A stretch of DNA of 64,000 nucleotides from Burkholderiaceae bacterium (GTDB lineage: Bacteria > Pseudomonadota > Gammaproteobacteria > Burkholderiales > Burkholderiaceae). Shown here in pieces: positions 38,356 to 46,788 of this stretch. Each line of letters opens with the position of its first letter. The first letter of the stretch is position 1. Position numbers and translations under genes: made by a program. The stretch lies in contig CANGCM010000001.1 of the NCBI GenBank assembly GCA_947452535.1, positions 1 to 64,000 on the forward strand, read 5' to 3'. The notes under the pieces are model-generated. The model saw nothing but the letters and a program-made list of their open reading frames with translations. It searched no databases and had not been told where the DNA came from.

Positions 38356-40878
38356 ATGAAAAAAATTGCATATTTAATCTGGCGACTAAAGCCTATTCAG
38401 TGGGTCCGTCGTATTCGGGGTTTTAAGCTTGTCTACACCCCATTAATAGCGATTGTGCTGTTCACCTTGGTAATGGGACTCATTTTAGGGACCCTACAGC
38501 TTCAGGAAAAAGGTCAGCAAGAAGCGGCGCTCTTTAGAGATCTCTCTTTTGCAAAACAGCGAATTCAATTACGTTTTACTAACAATACCGATGTTCTTCA
38601 ATCAATTGGAAGAGACTATGCAAACACGGGAGAGTCTGCCAAATTAAAAGAAAACGTCATTATTCAGGCGGAAAATCTGCTGCAGAGCAATCATGAAATT
38701 GCTCAAATCCTCTGGATCAATGAGCTTGGTCAGCGACAGTGGAAAATCCCTCCAAACAATATAAAAACCGATTGGTTCAATCGGCCTGAAAACGCCGAGG
38801 TATTAAATCGAGAGTTAAAGCAAACCATTGAGTTAAGTGCCGCAACCAATAGACCAGCTTTTAGTCAGTTTATATCGTTAGTGGTTCCAAATGATGTGCT
38901 GATCTCTAAAGAAATTCGTAATGTGTTTTGGCAAGCGGTTCCCCAGAATTCCAGTAATGAAAATAAGGGGATGGTTGCAGTGTTGTACACAACCCAGGGG
39001 ATATTAGAAATGATTCCCGGGGAACTAAAAAGTCAATACCGATTCACATTAATTACGGACAACGAAAGAGTCCTCGCAATTTCTTCTGACAAAAATACAC
39101 CAAAGCGCGCATTTAGTAATCAGACCAGTCTTGATATCGGAGTACTCAGCCCGAATTTGAGTTTACGCATTGATACATATCCCCCCGCAACTAATCTTAC
39201 TTTTAGAATGTTGATTGGTGTAGTGCTAGGACTATCTGCCTTTGTTATTTGGAGTCTGTGGTCAGTGCTAAAGCAAATGCAGGTTCGCCAAGAAGCCGAA
39301 GCAAATCTTCGTGTAGAAACCAATTTTCGTAGCGCCATGGAAAACTCAACTCCCGTGGGCATTCGGGCGCACGACATGAATAAAACGATTACCTATGTCA
39401 ACCCCGCTTTTTGCGAGATGATAGGCTGGTCCGCCAAAGAGCTTGTTGGTCAAAGCCCTCCTTTTGCTTTCTGGCCTCCAGGGCAAATAGATGAACTTAC
39501 TGAAAAAATGAATGGGGCGCTCGAGCTTGCCTTGACTCAGGAAAAGAAAATTGTCATAGAAGGTTCCATTCTTCATCGAAATGGCTCGATTATTCAAACG
39601 CGCACCTTTATTGCGCCTTTGATTAATGAAAAGAATCAGCAAACCGGCTGGATTACCTCTTTAATTGACATCTCTGAGCCAAAAAAGATTCGAGAAGAAT
39701 TAGCAGCTTCACAAGAACGCTTCGTTACCGTGTTGGAAGGTCTAGATGCAGCGGTTTCAGCCGTATCCAATGAGACCAAGGAGCTACTGTTTGCCAATCG
39801 TTTTTATCGTGAACGTTTTGGTAATAGCGCTAAGGGTCATTTTGAATTAGCCGGTGGTAACAGGCCAAAGATTCTTAGCGAAGAATCCATCGATCCTAAA
39901 ATCGCCAGCGTTCCTTCTATTTCTCTTTATCAGGAATCTGAATCGGAAGAAATTCAGTTGTTCGATGAGGCTACTGGAGTATCAAAATGGTATGAGGTTC
40001 GTAGACGTTATATTCCCTGGATAGATGGACATCTAGCTCAGCTCTTAATTGCAACGGATATTACGCTTCGGATTGAAGCGGATGATTTAGCTCGCCAACA
40101 AGAAGAGCGAATGCAATTTACTAGTCGTTTAACCACGATGGGGGAAATGGCCTCATCATTGGCCCACGAATTAAATCAACCGCTTGCTGCCATCTCTAAC
40201 TACTGCATGGGTGTGGTGAAGCGCTTGCAAGGGCAACTAGACCCGAGTTTACAAAATGACATTCTTCCGGCATTAGAAAAAGCATCCAATCAAGCCCATA
40301 GGGCTGGCACTATTATTCAACGCATCAAGGGCTTTGTGAAGCGCAGTGAACCTCAACGTAAATCCTGCGATATTAGCGAAATTATTAATGACGCAGTTGG
40401 TTTGGTGGAGATAGAGGCACATCGCCATCGTCTTAGTATCAGCACTGCAATCGCTGAAAATCTACCTAAGGTTGACCTGGATCCAATCTTGATACTGCAG
40501 GTGCTAGTCAATCTTCTTAAGAATTCTCTGGATAGCTTAAGAGAGGATTACCCCCTTTCTTCCCGCTGGTCAGCCCCTCCGGTCCAGATTTCGGCAGATC
40601 TCGATTCCAGCACCTTCCCGGCGATGCTACGCATCCAAGTGACCGATAGTGGCAGCGGAATCGCAGAATCGGTCTTAGAGCGCATGTTTGAGCCCTTTTT
40701 TAGCACTAAAAGTGAGGGTATGGGCATGGGATTGAACATTTGCCGGTCCATCATTGAGTCTCACCAAGGTCGTCTTTGGGCAAAAAATCAGATGGATGCG
40801 GAACATACAAAACTATCTGGCTGCACCTTTACAATACTATTACCCCTGGAATCACCAGACTCCAAGGGCGATATTTAA
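38356..40878 (+). CDS. PAS-domain membrane sensor histidine kinase
   Basis: An 840-aa kinase. Two membrane helices (about residues 28-50 and 283-303) enclose a periplasmic sensing region. Then come a PAS/PAC unit (about 325-445: NSTPVGIRAHDMNKTITYVNPAFCEMIGWSAKEL), a second PAS-like unit (about 455-575), and the kinase core: H-box MGEMASSLAHELNQPLAAISNY with phospho-acceptor H604, N-box VLVNLLKNSLDSL, and G-boxes DSGSGIAESVLERMFEPFFSTK and GMGMGLNICRSIIE. The HELNQPL box is of the FixL/DctB class. The response regulator lies 24-36 bp downstream. By synteny it probably senses a metabolic state relevant to PDH; the signal is unknown. Confidence 0.92.
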   Translation: MKKIAYLIWRLKPIQWVRRIRGFKLVYTPLIAIVLFTLVMGLILGTLQLQEKGQQEAALFRDLSFAKQRIQLRFTNNTDVLQSIGRDYANTGESAKLKENVIIQAENLLQSNHEIAQILWINELGQRQWKIPPNNIKTDWFNRPENAEVLNRELKQTIELSAATNRPAFSQFISLVVPNDVLISKEIRNVFWQAVPQNSSNENKGMVAVLYTTQGILEMIPGELKSQYRFTLITDNERVLAISSDKNTPKRAFSNQTSLDIGVLSPNLSLRIDTYPPATNLTFRMLIGVVLGLSAFVIWSLWSVLKQMQVRQEAEANLRVETNFRSAMENSTPVGIRAHDMNKTITYVNPAFCEMIGWSAKELVGQSPPFAFWPPGQIDELTEKMNGALELALTQEKKIVIEGSILHRNGSIIQTRTFIAPLINEKNQQTGWITSLIDISEPKKIREELAASQERFVTVLEGLDAAVSAVSNETKELLFANRFYRERFGNSAKGHFELAGGNRPKILSEESIDPKIASVPSISLYQESESEEIQLFDEATGVSKWYEVRRRYIPWIDGHLAQLLIATDITLRIEADDLARQQEERMQFTSRLTTMGEMASSLAHELNQPLAAISNYCMGVVKRLQGQLDPSLQNDILPALEKASNQAHRAGTIIQRIKGFVKRSEPQRKSCDISEIINDAVGLVEIEAHRHRLSISTAIAENLPKVDLDPILILQVLVNLLKNSLDSLREDYPLSSRWSAPPVQISADLDSSTFPAMLRIQVTDSGSGIAESVLERMFEPFFSTKSEGMGMGLNICRSIIESHQGRLWAKNQMDAEHTKLSGCTFTILLPLESPDSKGDI

Positions 40879-40914
40879 ACGAAGTAATTTTTTGATTTAT
40901 CTGTGAGAGCGACC

Positions 40915-41562
40915 ATGAATATCAGTGCCACTAACAAACCAAACCAAGCTGAAGTAGTTTATGTAGTAGATGACGACGAGGCAGTTCGCGATTCCCTCAC
41001 TTGGCTTTTAGAAAGTAATGGCTACGTTGTTCGCTGCCACGCAAGTGCCGAACGATTCTTGCAGTCCCTACAAAGCACTGATAAATCCACAATCTCCTGC
41101 GCCATCTTAGATGTCCGAATGTCAGGGATGTCTGGCCTTGAATTACAAGAACGTCTGATTATTGAAAATCCACCAATGCCTGTAGCTTTTATCACTGGAC
41201 ATGGCGATGTCTCGATGGCAGTCTCCACGATGAAGCGTGGTGCAGTTGATTTCATTGAAAAGCCATTCAAAGAAAATGATCTCTGTGGTTTAGTTGATCG
41301 CATGCTCGCAAAAGCACGCATTGATTACTTACAATCTAATCAACGTAAAATTACTCAAAGCCTCCTAAGTAAGTTGACGGGTCGCGAGCGTCAAGTCTTG
41401 GAGCGCATTGTGGCTGGTCGCTTAAATAAACAGATCGCAGATGATCTGGATATCTCCATCAAAACAGTGGAGGCGCACCGGGCTAATATCATGGAAAAGC
41501 TCAACGTAAATACTGTTGCTGACCTTCTCCGCTTAGCCCTCTCAGATCCGCAACCCAATTAA
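40915..41562 (+). CDS. FixJ/LuxR-type response regulator
   Basis: A 215-aa regulator. The receiver domain has the acidic pocket VVDDDEAVRDS, the phospho-acceptor Asp in CAILDVRMSGMSGLELQ (D66), the conserved Thr in AFITGHGD and Lys in FIEKPFKEND. The C-terminal LuxR helix-turn-helix is LTGRERQVLERIVAGRLNKQIADDLDISIKTVEAHRANIMEKL. Start at ATG 40915 with GAGAG upstream; the track uses a GTG 12 bp earlier. It pairs with the kinase upstream and is the likely DNA-binding partner of the dyad at 38241-38271. Confidence 0.92.
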   Translation: MNISATNKPNQAEVVYVVDDDEAVRDSLTWLLESNGYVVRCHASAERFLQSLQSTDKSTISCAILDVRMSGMSGLELQERLIIENPPMPVAFITGHGDVSMAVSTMKRGAVDFIEKPFKENDLCGLVDRMLAKARIDYLQSNQRKITQSLLSKLTGRERQVLERIVAGRLNKQIADDLDISIKTVEAHRANIMEKLNVNTVADLLRLALSDPQPN

Positions 41563-41579
41563 TCGCCTATTAAACGCTT

Positions 41580-42434
41580 ATGCCTGCACAGTTACTCGAT
41601 GGTGTTAACTTATCAAAAAAAATTCGCGCTGAAATCGCTGCGCGCGGAGCAATTGTTACTGCCAAAGGTGTCAGACCCGGATTAGCCGTGATTGTGGTTG
41701 GCGAAAATCCTGCTAGCCAAGTCTATGTCAGAAATAAAGTGAAAGCCTGTGAAGATGTGGGCTTTCATTCTGTCCTTGAGCGTTACTCCGCAGAGCTTGG
41801 TGAGGAAGAATTGCTTGCCCGTATTGCGATGCTCAATGCTGATCCCGCAATACATGGAATCCTAGTTCAACTACCCCTTCCTGAGCATATTGCTGCCGAG
41901 CGTGTACTTGAAGCCATTTCTCCAGAAAAGGATGTGGATGGCTTTCATGTGGCTAATGCTGGCGCCTTGATGGTAGGTCAACCAGAATTCAAGCCGTGTA
42001 CTCCTTATGGGTGCATGAAGATACTAGAAAGCATTGATTACCCGATTCGCGGTGCTCGCGCAGTGATTGTTGGAGCCTCCAATATTGTTGGCAAACCGAT
42101 GGCAATGCTACTGCTTCAGGCTGGCGCCACTGTCACCATCTGTAATAGCAAGACCCGAGACTTGGCGCACCACACAAAGGATGCGGATATTTTAGTAGTT
42201 GCTACAGGTAAGCCAAAAATGATTACTGGTGATATGGTCAGAAATGGCGCAGTAGTGATTGATGTTGGTATTAATCGCCTGCCTGACGGTAAGCTGTGCG
42301 GTGATGTCGACTTTGATACGGCAAAATATATTGCCGGGTGGATTACCCCTGTTCCAGGTGGCGTGGGCCCCATGACCATCACCATGCTGCTTATGAATAC
42401 ATTAGAGGCTGCAGAAAAGGCAGCAAAAATTTAA
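41580..42434 (+). CDS. folD: Bifunctional methylenetetrahydrofolate dehydrogenase/cyclohydrolase
   Basis: A 284-aa FolD that interconverts methylene-, methenyl- and formyl-THF. Motifs include [22 protein letters not shown] (catalytic Lys), the PEKDVDGFH loop, [21 protein letters not shown] for NADP and the C-terminal [15 protein letters not shown]. It starts 17 bp after the response regulator on the same strand. Confidence 0.96.
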   Translation: MPAQLLDGVNLSKKIRAEIAARGAIVTAKGVRPGLAVIVVGENPASQVYVRNKVKACEDVGFHSVLERYSAELGEEELLARIAMLNADPAIHGILVQLPLPEHIAAERVLEAISPEKDVDGFHVANAGALMVGQPEFKPCTPYGCMKILESIDYPIRGARAVIVGASNIVGKPMAMLLLQAGATVTICNSKTRDLAHHTKDADILVVATGKPKMITGDMVRNGAVVIDVGINRLPDGKLCGDVDFDTAKYIAGWITPVPGGVGPMTITMLLMNTLEAAEKAAKI

Positions 42435-42487
42435 GGAAATTACTGGGACTTTTGGCATAAATACTCCCAGTCCATTAAGCTAGAGGG

Positions 42488-44626
42488 ATGACTAAATCCA
42501 CACCTCTCATGCCTTCTGCTGAACTTCAAAAAAATCCATTAATTTCTTTTGGTAGAGACATTGCATCCTACTCAGAAATAAAGCCAAGTGATATTGCTCC
42601 CGCAATTGAATATCTATTAGAGCAAGCGCAACATGCGGTAGATCATGCAGTTGATCCAGCCACTCCTGCAAGCTGGAATGATTTAGTTGAAGCCCTTGAG
42701 GATGCAACCGAATCCTTGGGTAGATCGTGGGGAGTGATCTCCCATCTCAATAGCGTTGCAGACACTCCTGAACTACGCACAGCCTATGGCGATATGATCC
42801 CAAAAGTGACCGCCTTCTTCTCGGCCTTAAGTCAAAATCTTGCGCTTTACGAAAAATTCAAAAGGCTTAGTCAAAGTAGTGAATTTGCTAAATTAAATTT
42901 TGCTCAGAAAAAAGTGATTGAGAATTCCCTCAGGGATTTTCGTCTAGGCGGAGCCGAACTTGCAGATGCTCAAAAACCCCGATTTGCAGCAATTCAGGAT
43001 GAGCAGGCTTTGTTAGGCAAATCCTTTTCTGATCATGTATTGGATGCAACAGACGGATTTGTTCATATAGTCCACGATATTTCTGAGCTAGCGGGACTTC
43101 CCGAAGATGCTATTGCTGCAGCCGCTGATCTTGCAATGCAAAAGAATCTTCAGGGCTGGGCATTTACCTTGCACTTCCCCTCCTACTATCCTGTAATGCA
43201 ATATGCAAAAAATCGTAAGCTACGACGTCTAATGTACGAAGCTTATGTCACGCGTTCGTCAGAGTCAGCACCGCAATACTCCAATGGCAAACTAGACTGG
43301 GACAATACCCAAAACATGCTAGACCAACTGCGTCTGCGGGATGAAGAGGCTCGTATGTTGGGATTTTCTAATTATGCTGATTTGAGCCTGGCACCTAAGA
43401 TGGCTAATACTGTAGATGAGGTCGATCTCTTTCTGACAAACTTTGCTAGCAAAGCAAAACCATTTGCCCAAAAGGATTGGCAAGAACTTTGTGAGTTTGC
43501 TCAATCTGATCTCGGGCTAATTCATCAATCTACTGAGGGGCTTGAGCCTTGGGATATCCCTTTTGCCTCCGAGCAACTAAAGCAAACACGTTATTCATTC
43601 TCCGAAAATGAACTCAAGCAATACTTCCCTTTAGCAAAAGTATTAGAAGGCTTATTTGAAGTAATTCAGTCACTATTTAATGTCAATATAGAAGCTTCCG
43701 ACTTGCCTACTTGGCATGTTGATGTGAAATCCTTTGCCGTCAAAGATCTTAATGGGAAGATACGGGCTTACTTCTATTTAGACCCCTATGCTCGTCCTGG
43801 AAAGCGTGGCGGCGCCTGGATGGATGACGCCCGTGGCCGGAGAGAGCTTCCCAATGGAGAAATCCAGATACCCGTCGCCTATTTAGTATGCAACTTTGCG
43901 GCGCCAGTAACCGTGGATGGTGTATTGCGCCAGCCCACCATTACTCATGATGATGTCATCACCCTCTTCCACGAGAGCGGCCATGGCTTGCATCACCTAT
44001 TAACTCAAGTAAGCGCCTTAGGCGTCTCGGGCATTAATGGGGTCGAATGGGATGCCGTGGAATTACCTAGTCAATTTATGGAGAACTTCTGCTGGGAATG
44101 GGAAGTACTCGAGAAAATGACAGCCCATGCAGAAACTGGTAAGCCATTACCAAGGGCCTTATTTGAAAAAATGCTGGCTGCCAAAAACTTCCAAAATGGC
44201 TTAGCCACTCTTCGTCAAATCGTCATGTCATTAACAGATTGGCGCCTACATTCAAGCTTCGATGCAAGCAGGGCAAAAAATCATGCCGTACTCGATGTTT
44301 CAAGAAGTATTGCCGAGGAATACAACATCATTCCGCAGCCTCAGATTTCTCGTTGGATTAATTCATTTAGCCATATTTTTGCCGGTGGCTATGCCGCTGG
44401 CTACTATAGCTATAAGTGGGCTGAGGTACTCTCTGCTGATGCTTACTCCGCCTTTGAAGAAGCAGCAAAGCTGACTGGAAGCGTGCTTGATCCCAAAACT
44501 GGAATGCGTTATAGAAAGGAAATTCTGGAGGTGGGCGGCAGTCGCGCTGCTGCTGAATCTTTTAAAGCATTTAGGGGGCGAGAGCCGAGCATTGATGCGC
44601 TATTACGTCATGGCGGCTTAGCTTAA
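42488..44626 (+). CDS. prlC: M3 family oligopeptidase (oligopeptidase A)
   Basis: A 712-aa cytosolic zinc metallopeptidase that degrades oligopeptides, including cleaved signal peptides. The zinc site HExxH is in TLFHESGHGLHHLLTQ, with the downstream glutamate in the ELPSQFMENFCWE segment. Typical M3 segments are ARPGKRGGAWMDDA and FAGGYAAGYYSYKWAEVLSADAY near the C terminus. Slightly longer than E. coli PrlC (680 aa). Ribosome site AGAGGG immediately before the ATG. Confidence 0.95.
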   Translation: MTKSTPLMPSAELQKNPLISFGRDIASYSEIKPSDIAPAIEYLLEQAQHAVDHAVDPATPASWNDLVEALEDATESLGRSWGVISHLNSVADTPELRTAYGDMIPKVTAFFSALSQNLALYEKFKRLSQSSEFAKLNFAQKKVIENSLRDFRLGGAELADAQKPRFAAIQDEQALLGKSFSDHVLDATDGFVHIVHDISELAGLPEDAIAAAADLAMQKNLQGWAFTLHFPSYYPVMQYAKNRKLRRLMYEAYVTRSSESAPQYSNGKLDWDNTQNMLDQLRLRDEEARMLGFSNYADLSLAPKMANTVDEVDLFLTNFASKAKPFAQKDWQELCEFAQSDLGLIHQSTEGLEPWDIPFASEQLKQTRYSFSENELKQYFPLAKVLEGLFEVIQSLFNVNIEASDLPTWHVDVKSFAVKDLNGKIRAYFYLDPYARPGKRGGAWMDDARGRRELPNGEIQIPVAYLVCNFAAPVTVDGVLRQPTITHDDVITLFHESGHGLHHLLTQVSALGVSGINGVEWDAVELPSQFMENFCWEWEVLEKMTAHAETGKPLPRALFEKMLAAKNFQNGLATLRQIVMSLTDWRLHSSFDASRAKNHAVLDVSRSIAEEYNIIPQPQISRWINSFSHIFAGGYAAGYYSYKWAEVLSADAYSAFEEAAKLTGSVLDPKTGMRYRKEILEVGGSRAAAESFKAFRGREPSIDALLRHGGLA

Positions 44627-44699
44627 TCTGACCATTCACGGTTAGAGTGCTAGCTTTCGCAGCAAGGATAATATTTTTCCTAAATACATTGGAGCACTA

Positions 44700-45110
44700 T
44701 CAAATCTTTTGCCAAAGTAACTTCATGATGCGTAGCTTTTCTGCTTCCGGGTCTACCATTTTGCGAATGAGCTCCGAAAATTGAGGGAAGGCTTCTGTAA
44801 ACTCCTCAACATTAAATAACTTCATTGACCACTTAGGGAAGCGTCTTTCTTCTATTTCGACGATCCCCAGCAATTCAATGTTGTGATGTCTTGTATCGTT
44901 CTTAATTCTGCCCCATACTTCTTCGACCTCACCCCTAGGTCCCTCAAGGATTTGGCCAAAATAGCCTTGATCAAAAAAGAGAATACCTGTAATTTCGTGC
45001 GACTCATTCGAGGCTACTGAAATTTTCACTATTTCTGTCAGACCCCAAATGTTAATACCATCTGAGGCCTCACTGAGGTACTTTAACTCGACCAAATCTG
45101 ATTTATTCAT
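44700..45110 (-). CDS. Short BLUF-domain blue-light receptor
   Basis: A 136-aa protein (from the second of two adjacent ATGs; 45113 is equally possible) consisting of a BLUF domain (about 4-98) and two C-terminal helices (about 100-136). The flavin-site residues align with AppA at a constant offset of ten: Y11, N35, Q53, W94 and M96, in LKYLSEAS, SNESHEITG, GYFGQILEGP and FPKWSMKL. All photocycle residues are present, so it should bind FAD and sense blue light. No effector domain is fused, so it must act through a partner, as PixD and BlrB do. The track's longer TTG start adds a non-family N terminus. It converges with prlC. Confidence 0.88.
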   Translation of the reverse strand: MNKSDLVELKYLSEASDGINIWGLTEIVKISVASNESHEITGILFFDQGYFGQILEGPRGEVEEVWGRIKNDTRHHNIELLGIVEIEERRFPKWSMKLFNVEEFTEAFPQFSELIRKMVDPEAEKLRIMKLLWQKI

Positions 45111-45213
45111 CATAGAAACCCAAAAGATTAAACAAAGTCTGCCTAAATTTAAGCGCAGAGTGGATTTAGAGCGATATTGCCATGACCCCAAAGCACTTCC
45201 GTGTTAGATAGCG

Positions 45214-45229
45214 TACATATAGATATGTA
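45214..45229. repeat. Dyad TACATAT-AG-ATATGTA
   Basis: Two 7-bp arms, exact reverse complements with a 2-bp spacer, about 100 bp upstream of the BLUF start. Form suits a dimeric regulator site. Confidence 0.5.
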
Positions 45230-45250
45230 GACATGCATAGTCTTCAGTTA

Positions 45251-45270
45251 ACTAATAATTCAGTATTAGT
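45251..45270. repeat. Dyad ACTAATA-N6-TATTAGT
   Basis: Two perfect 7-bp arms with a 6-bp spacer (ATTCAG). It lies 21 bp from the previous dyad, between divergent genes. Confidence 0.5.
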
Positions 45271-45428
45271 CGATTGATCCATAAAATTGATTTATCTCAA
45301 AAATAAATATGAGAAAGACTCTATAAAGTAATTGTGAGAAACGATATACAGCTCGAGTAATAGAGGGCTAGTAAGTCGATAGCTCCGTATATGTTTGATA
45401 GGTATGTCTATTTAACTGGGACGTCATT

Positions 45429-45647
45429 ATGAAACTACGCATCACACATGGGACCTTATCACGTCGGCATGGAAGAGACGGTAAAGATGTTGGTTTCATG
45501 GTGCTCTTTCCCGGAGAGTACCCGGGGTCTATTAGCGATTCTGGAGAATTAGAGATCAAGATCAGTGAAGATCGCCGCACCTATCTTTCATTGCACAAGA
45601 TGGAAGAAAAAATAATACAAGGTGAACTTGTAGTAATCGAAGCATAG
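45429..45647 (+). CDS. Small protein of unknown function (72 aa)
   Basis: MKLRITHGTLSRRHGRDGKD begins a 72-aa soluble, charged protein with predicted beta-strands (VGFMVLFPG, ELEIKIS, RTYLSLHK) and the end ELVVIEA. No cysteines, signal peptide or membrane segment. GGGAC lies about 8 bp before the ATG. I do not recognise the family. The next gene on the strand is a Crp/Fnr regulator 59 bp on. Confidence 0.6.
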   Translation: MKLRITHGTLSRRHGRDGKDVGFMVLFPGEYPGSISDSGELEIKISEDRRTYLSLHKMEEKIIQGELVVIEA

Positions 45648-45706
45648 CCGCCATTGATCTTGATAGCTAGTTACTAATAAATAATCAATTAACCAGGGAA
45701 AATAAT

Positions 45707-46510
45707 ATGAGAATGCATGAGACTGTAGATAGTTCATCAAATTCATTAAGCGCTATGAATTTTATTAATCGGGAATTTGTAAGCAATCAAAAAGCTTTAA
45801 GCCCCTTAAAAGATCAAAACCGTCTATTTAAAGCAATGTCTGATACAGATTGGCAGAGAATCCTTCCATACATTGAAGCAGTAGACTTGCCGGTTGAAAT
45901 GATTCTATCTACATCAAATATGAAACGAAGTCATGTTTACTTCCCAAGTACCGCTGTTGTTTCCATTTTGCATGAGTTGAAAGAAGGCGCCTCAACTGAA
46001 GTCGCCGTTATAGGTAATGAGGGGCTTGTTGGGGTTTGCATCTTTATGGATAGTGAATCTAGCTCCAGCGTTGCCATGGTCAAAATAGCAGGGTCAGGCT
46101 ATCGGATTAAATCAAGCATTATTTTAGAGGTGTTTAATCAATCAAGATCACTGCAGAATTTAATACTACATTTCACCCAAGCACTCATTACTCAAATCAC
46201 TCAAACAGCGGTATGCAACCGTCATCATTTAATAGATCAGCAACTTAGTCGCATATTGTTGTCAAGTCTAGATCGTCTACAAGGCAATGAAATCAGACTC
46301 ACCCAGGAAATGATTGCTCTTCTATTAGGAGTTCGAAGGGAGGGAGTCACCGGTGCCGCCCTAAAACTCCAAGCCAGTCACTTAATTAAGTATGCGAGAG
46401 GACATATCACTGTTGTAGATAGAACTGGTCTTGAACATCAATCCTGCGAATGTTATCAAGTTGTTAAAAAAGAATATGCTCGACTATTGACAGCAAGAAT
46501 GACTACTTAG
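45707..46510 (+). CDS. Crp/Fnr-family transcriptional regulator
   Basis: A 267-aa regulator. Residues about 40-150 form a cyclic-nucleotide-binding-like beta-roll (HVYFPSTAVVSILHELKEGASTEVAVIGNEGLVGV), followed by a dimer helix and a Crp-type winged helix (about 190-240: RLTQEMIALLLGVRREGVTGAALKLQASHLIKYARGHITVVDR), and the group's C-terminal SCECYQVV motif. The N-terminal cysteines of Fnr are absent, and a typical cAMP-binding pattern is not obvious, so the effector is unknown. A 46-aa membrane protein gene follows at 28 bp. Confidence 0.88.
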   Translation: MRMHETVDSSSNSLSAMNFINREFVSNQKALSPLKDQNRLFKAMSDTDWQRILPYIEAVDLPVEMILSTSNMKRSHVYFPSTAVVSILHELKEGASTEVAVIGNEGLVGVCIFMDSESSSSVAMVKIAGSGYRIKSSIILEVFNQSRSLQNLILHFTQALITQITQTAVCNRHHLIDQQLSRILLSSLDRLQGNEIRLTQEMIALLLGVRREGVTGAALKLQASHLIKYARGHITVVDRTGLEHQSCECYQVVKKEYARLLTARMTT

Positions 46511-46538
46511 TTAATGAGTAGCAAAACAGGGAATTCAT

Positions 46539-46679
46539 ATGTTAGTTACTATTGCTGTCGTCATGCTGGTTCTTTGGATGCTGGGCTTGGTGTCATCAAA
46601 TACTCTAGGCGGATTTATCCATATATTATTGGTCATTGCCGTTGTCATGATCCTCGTAAGAGTAATTCAAGGAAATTGA
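46539..46679 (+). CDS. Small Lmo0937-type membrane protein (46 aa, below ORF-track cutoff)
   Basis: The translation begins MLVTIAVVMLVLWMLGLVSS and continues NTLGGFIHILLVIAVVMILV to end in RVIQGN. Two hydrophobic helices are joined by the NTLGGFIH turn, which matches the Lmo0937 family (DUF5670) of small proteins, usually about 50 aa. The family is widespread and of unknown, perhaps stress-related, function. AACAGGGAA lies upstream as a ribosome site. It probably shares a transcript with the Crp/Fnr gene. Confidence 0.8.
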   Translation: MLVTIAVVMLVLWMLGLVSSNTLGGFIHILLVIAVVMILVRVIQGN

Positions 46680-46688
46680 ATTAAGTCG

Positions 46689-46705
46689 AATGAGGCCTCC
46701 TCATT
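46689..46705. repeat. Hairpin AATGAGG-CCT-CCTCATT
   Basis: A perfect 7-bp stem with a 3-nt loop 9 bp after the Lmo0937-type gene. No T run follows, so it may be an RNA 3'-end structure rather than an intrinsic terminator. Confidence 0.4.
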
Positions 46706-46726
46706 ATGGCGATCTCTGATGGCCGT

Positions 46727-46741
46727 TATTACCCGGTAATA
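46727..46741. repeat. 15-bp palindrome TATTACC-C-GGTAATA
   Basis: A perfect 7-bp dyad about a single base, between the Lmo0937-type gene and convergent xthA. Role unknown. Confidence 0.4.
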
Positions 46742-46788
46742 TGCGAACTCTACGGAGAGATTATTAGTACACTACAAATTAAATTCAC

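Larger units (their letters stand above)
45114..45428. promoter_or_regulatory. 315-bp divergent intergenic region with dyads
   Basis: No gene of convincing quality is seen here. The region is AT-rich and separates the BLUF gene (-) from the 72-aa gene (+). It contains at least two perfect dyads (listed separately) and the imperfect TCTCA/TGAGA pair around 45296-45315. Promoters for both genes must be here, but I could not identify clear -35/-10 pairs. Confidence 0.5.

Noticed and set aside
42453-42478. ACTGGGA/TCCCAGT pairing after folD as a terminator
   Set aside because: Loop is long and no T tract follows.
45270-45300. TTGATCCATAAAATTGA as an Fnr box
   Set aside because: Right half does not match ATCAA at the required spacing.
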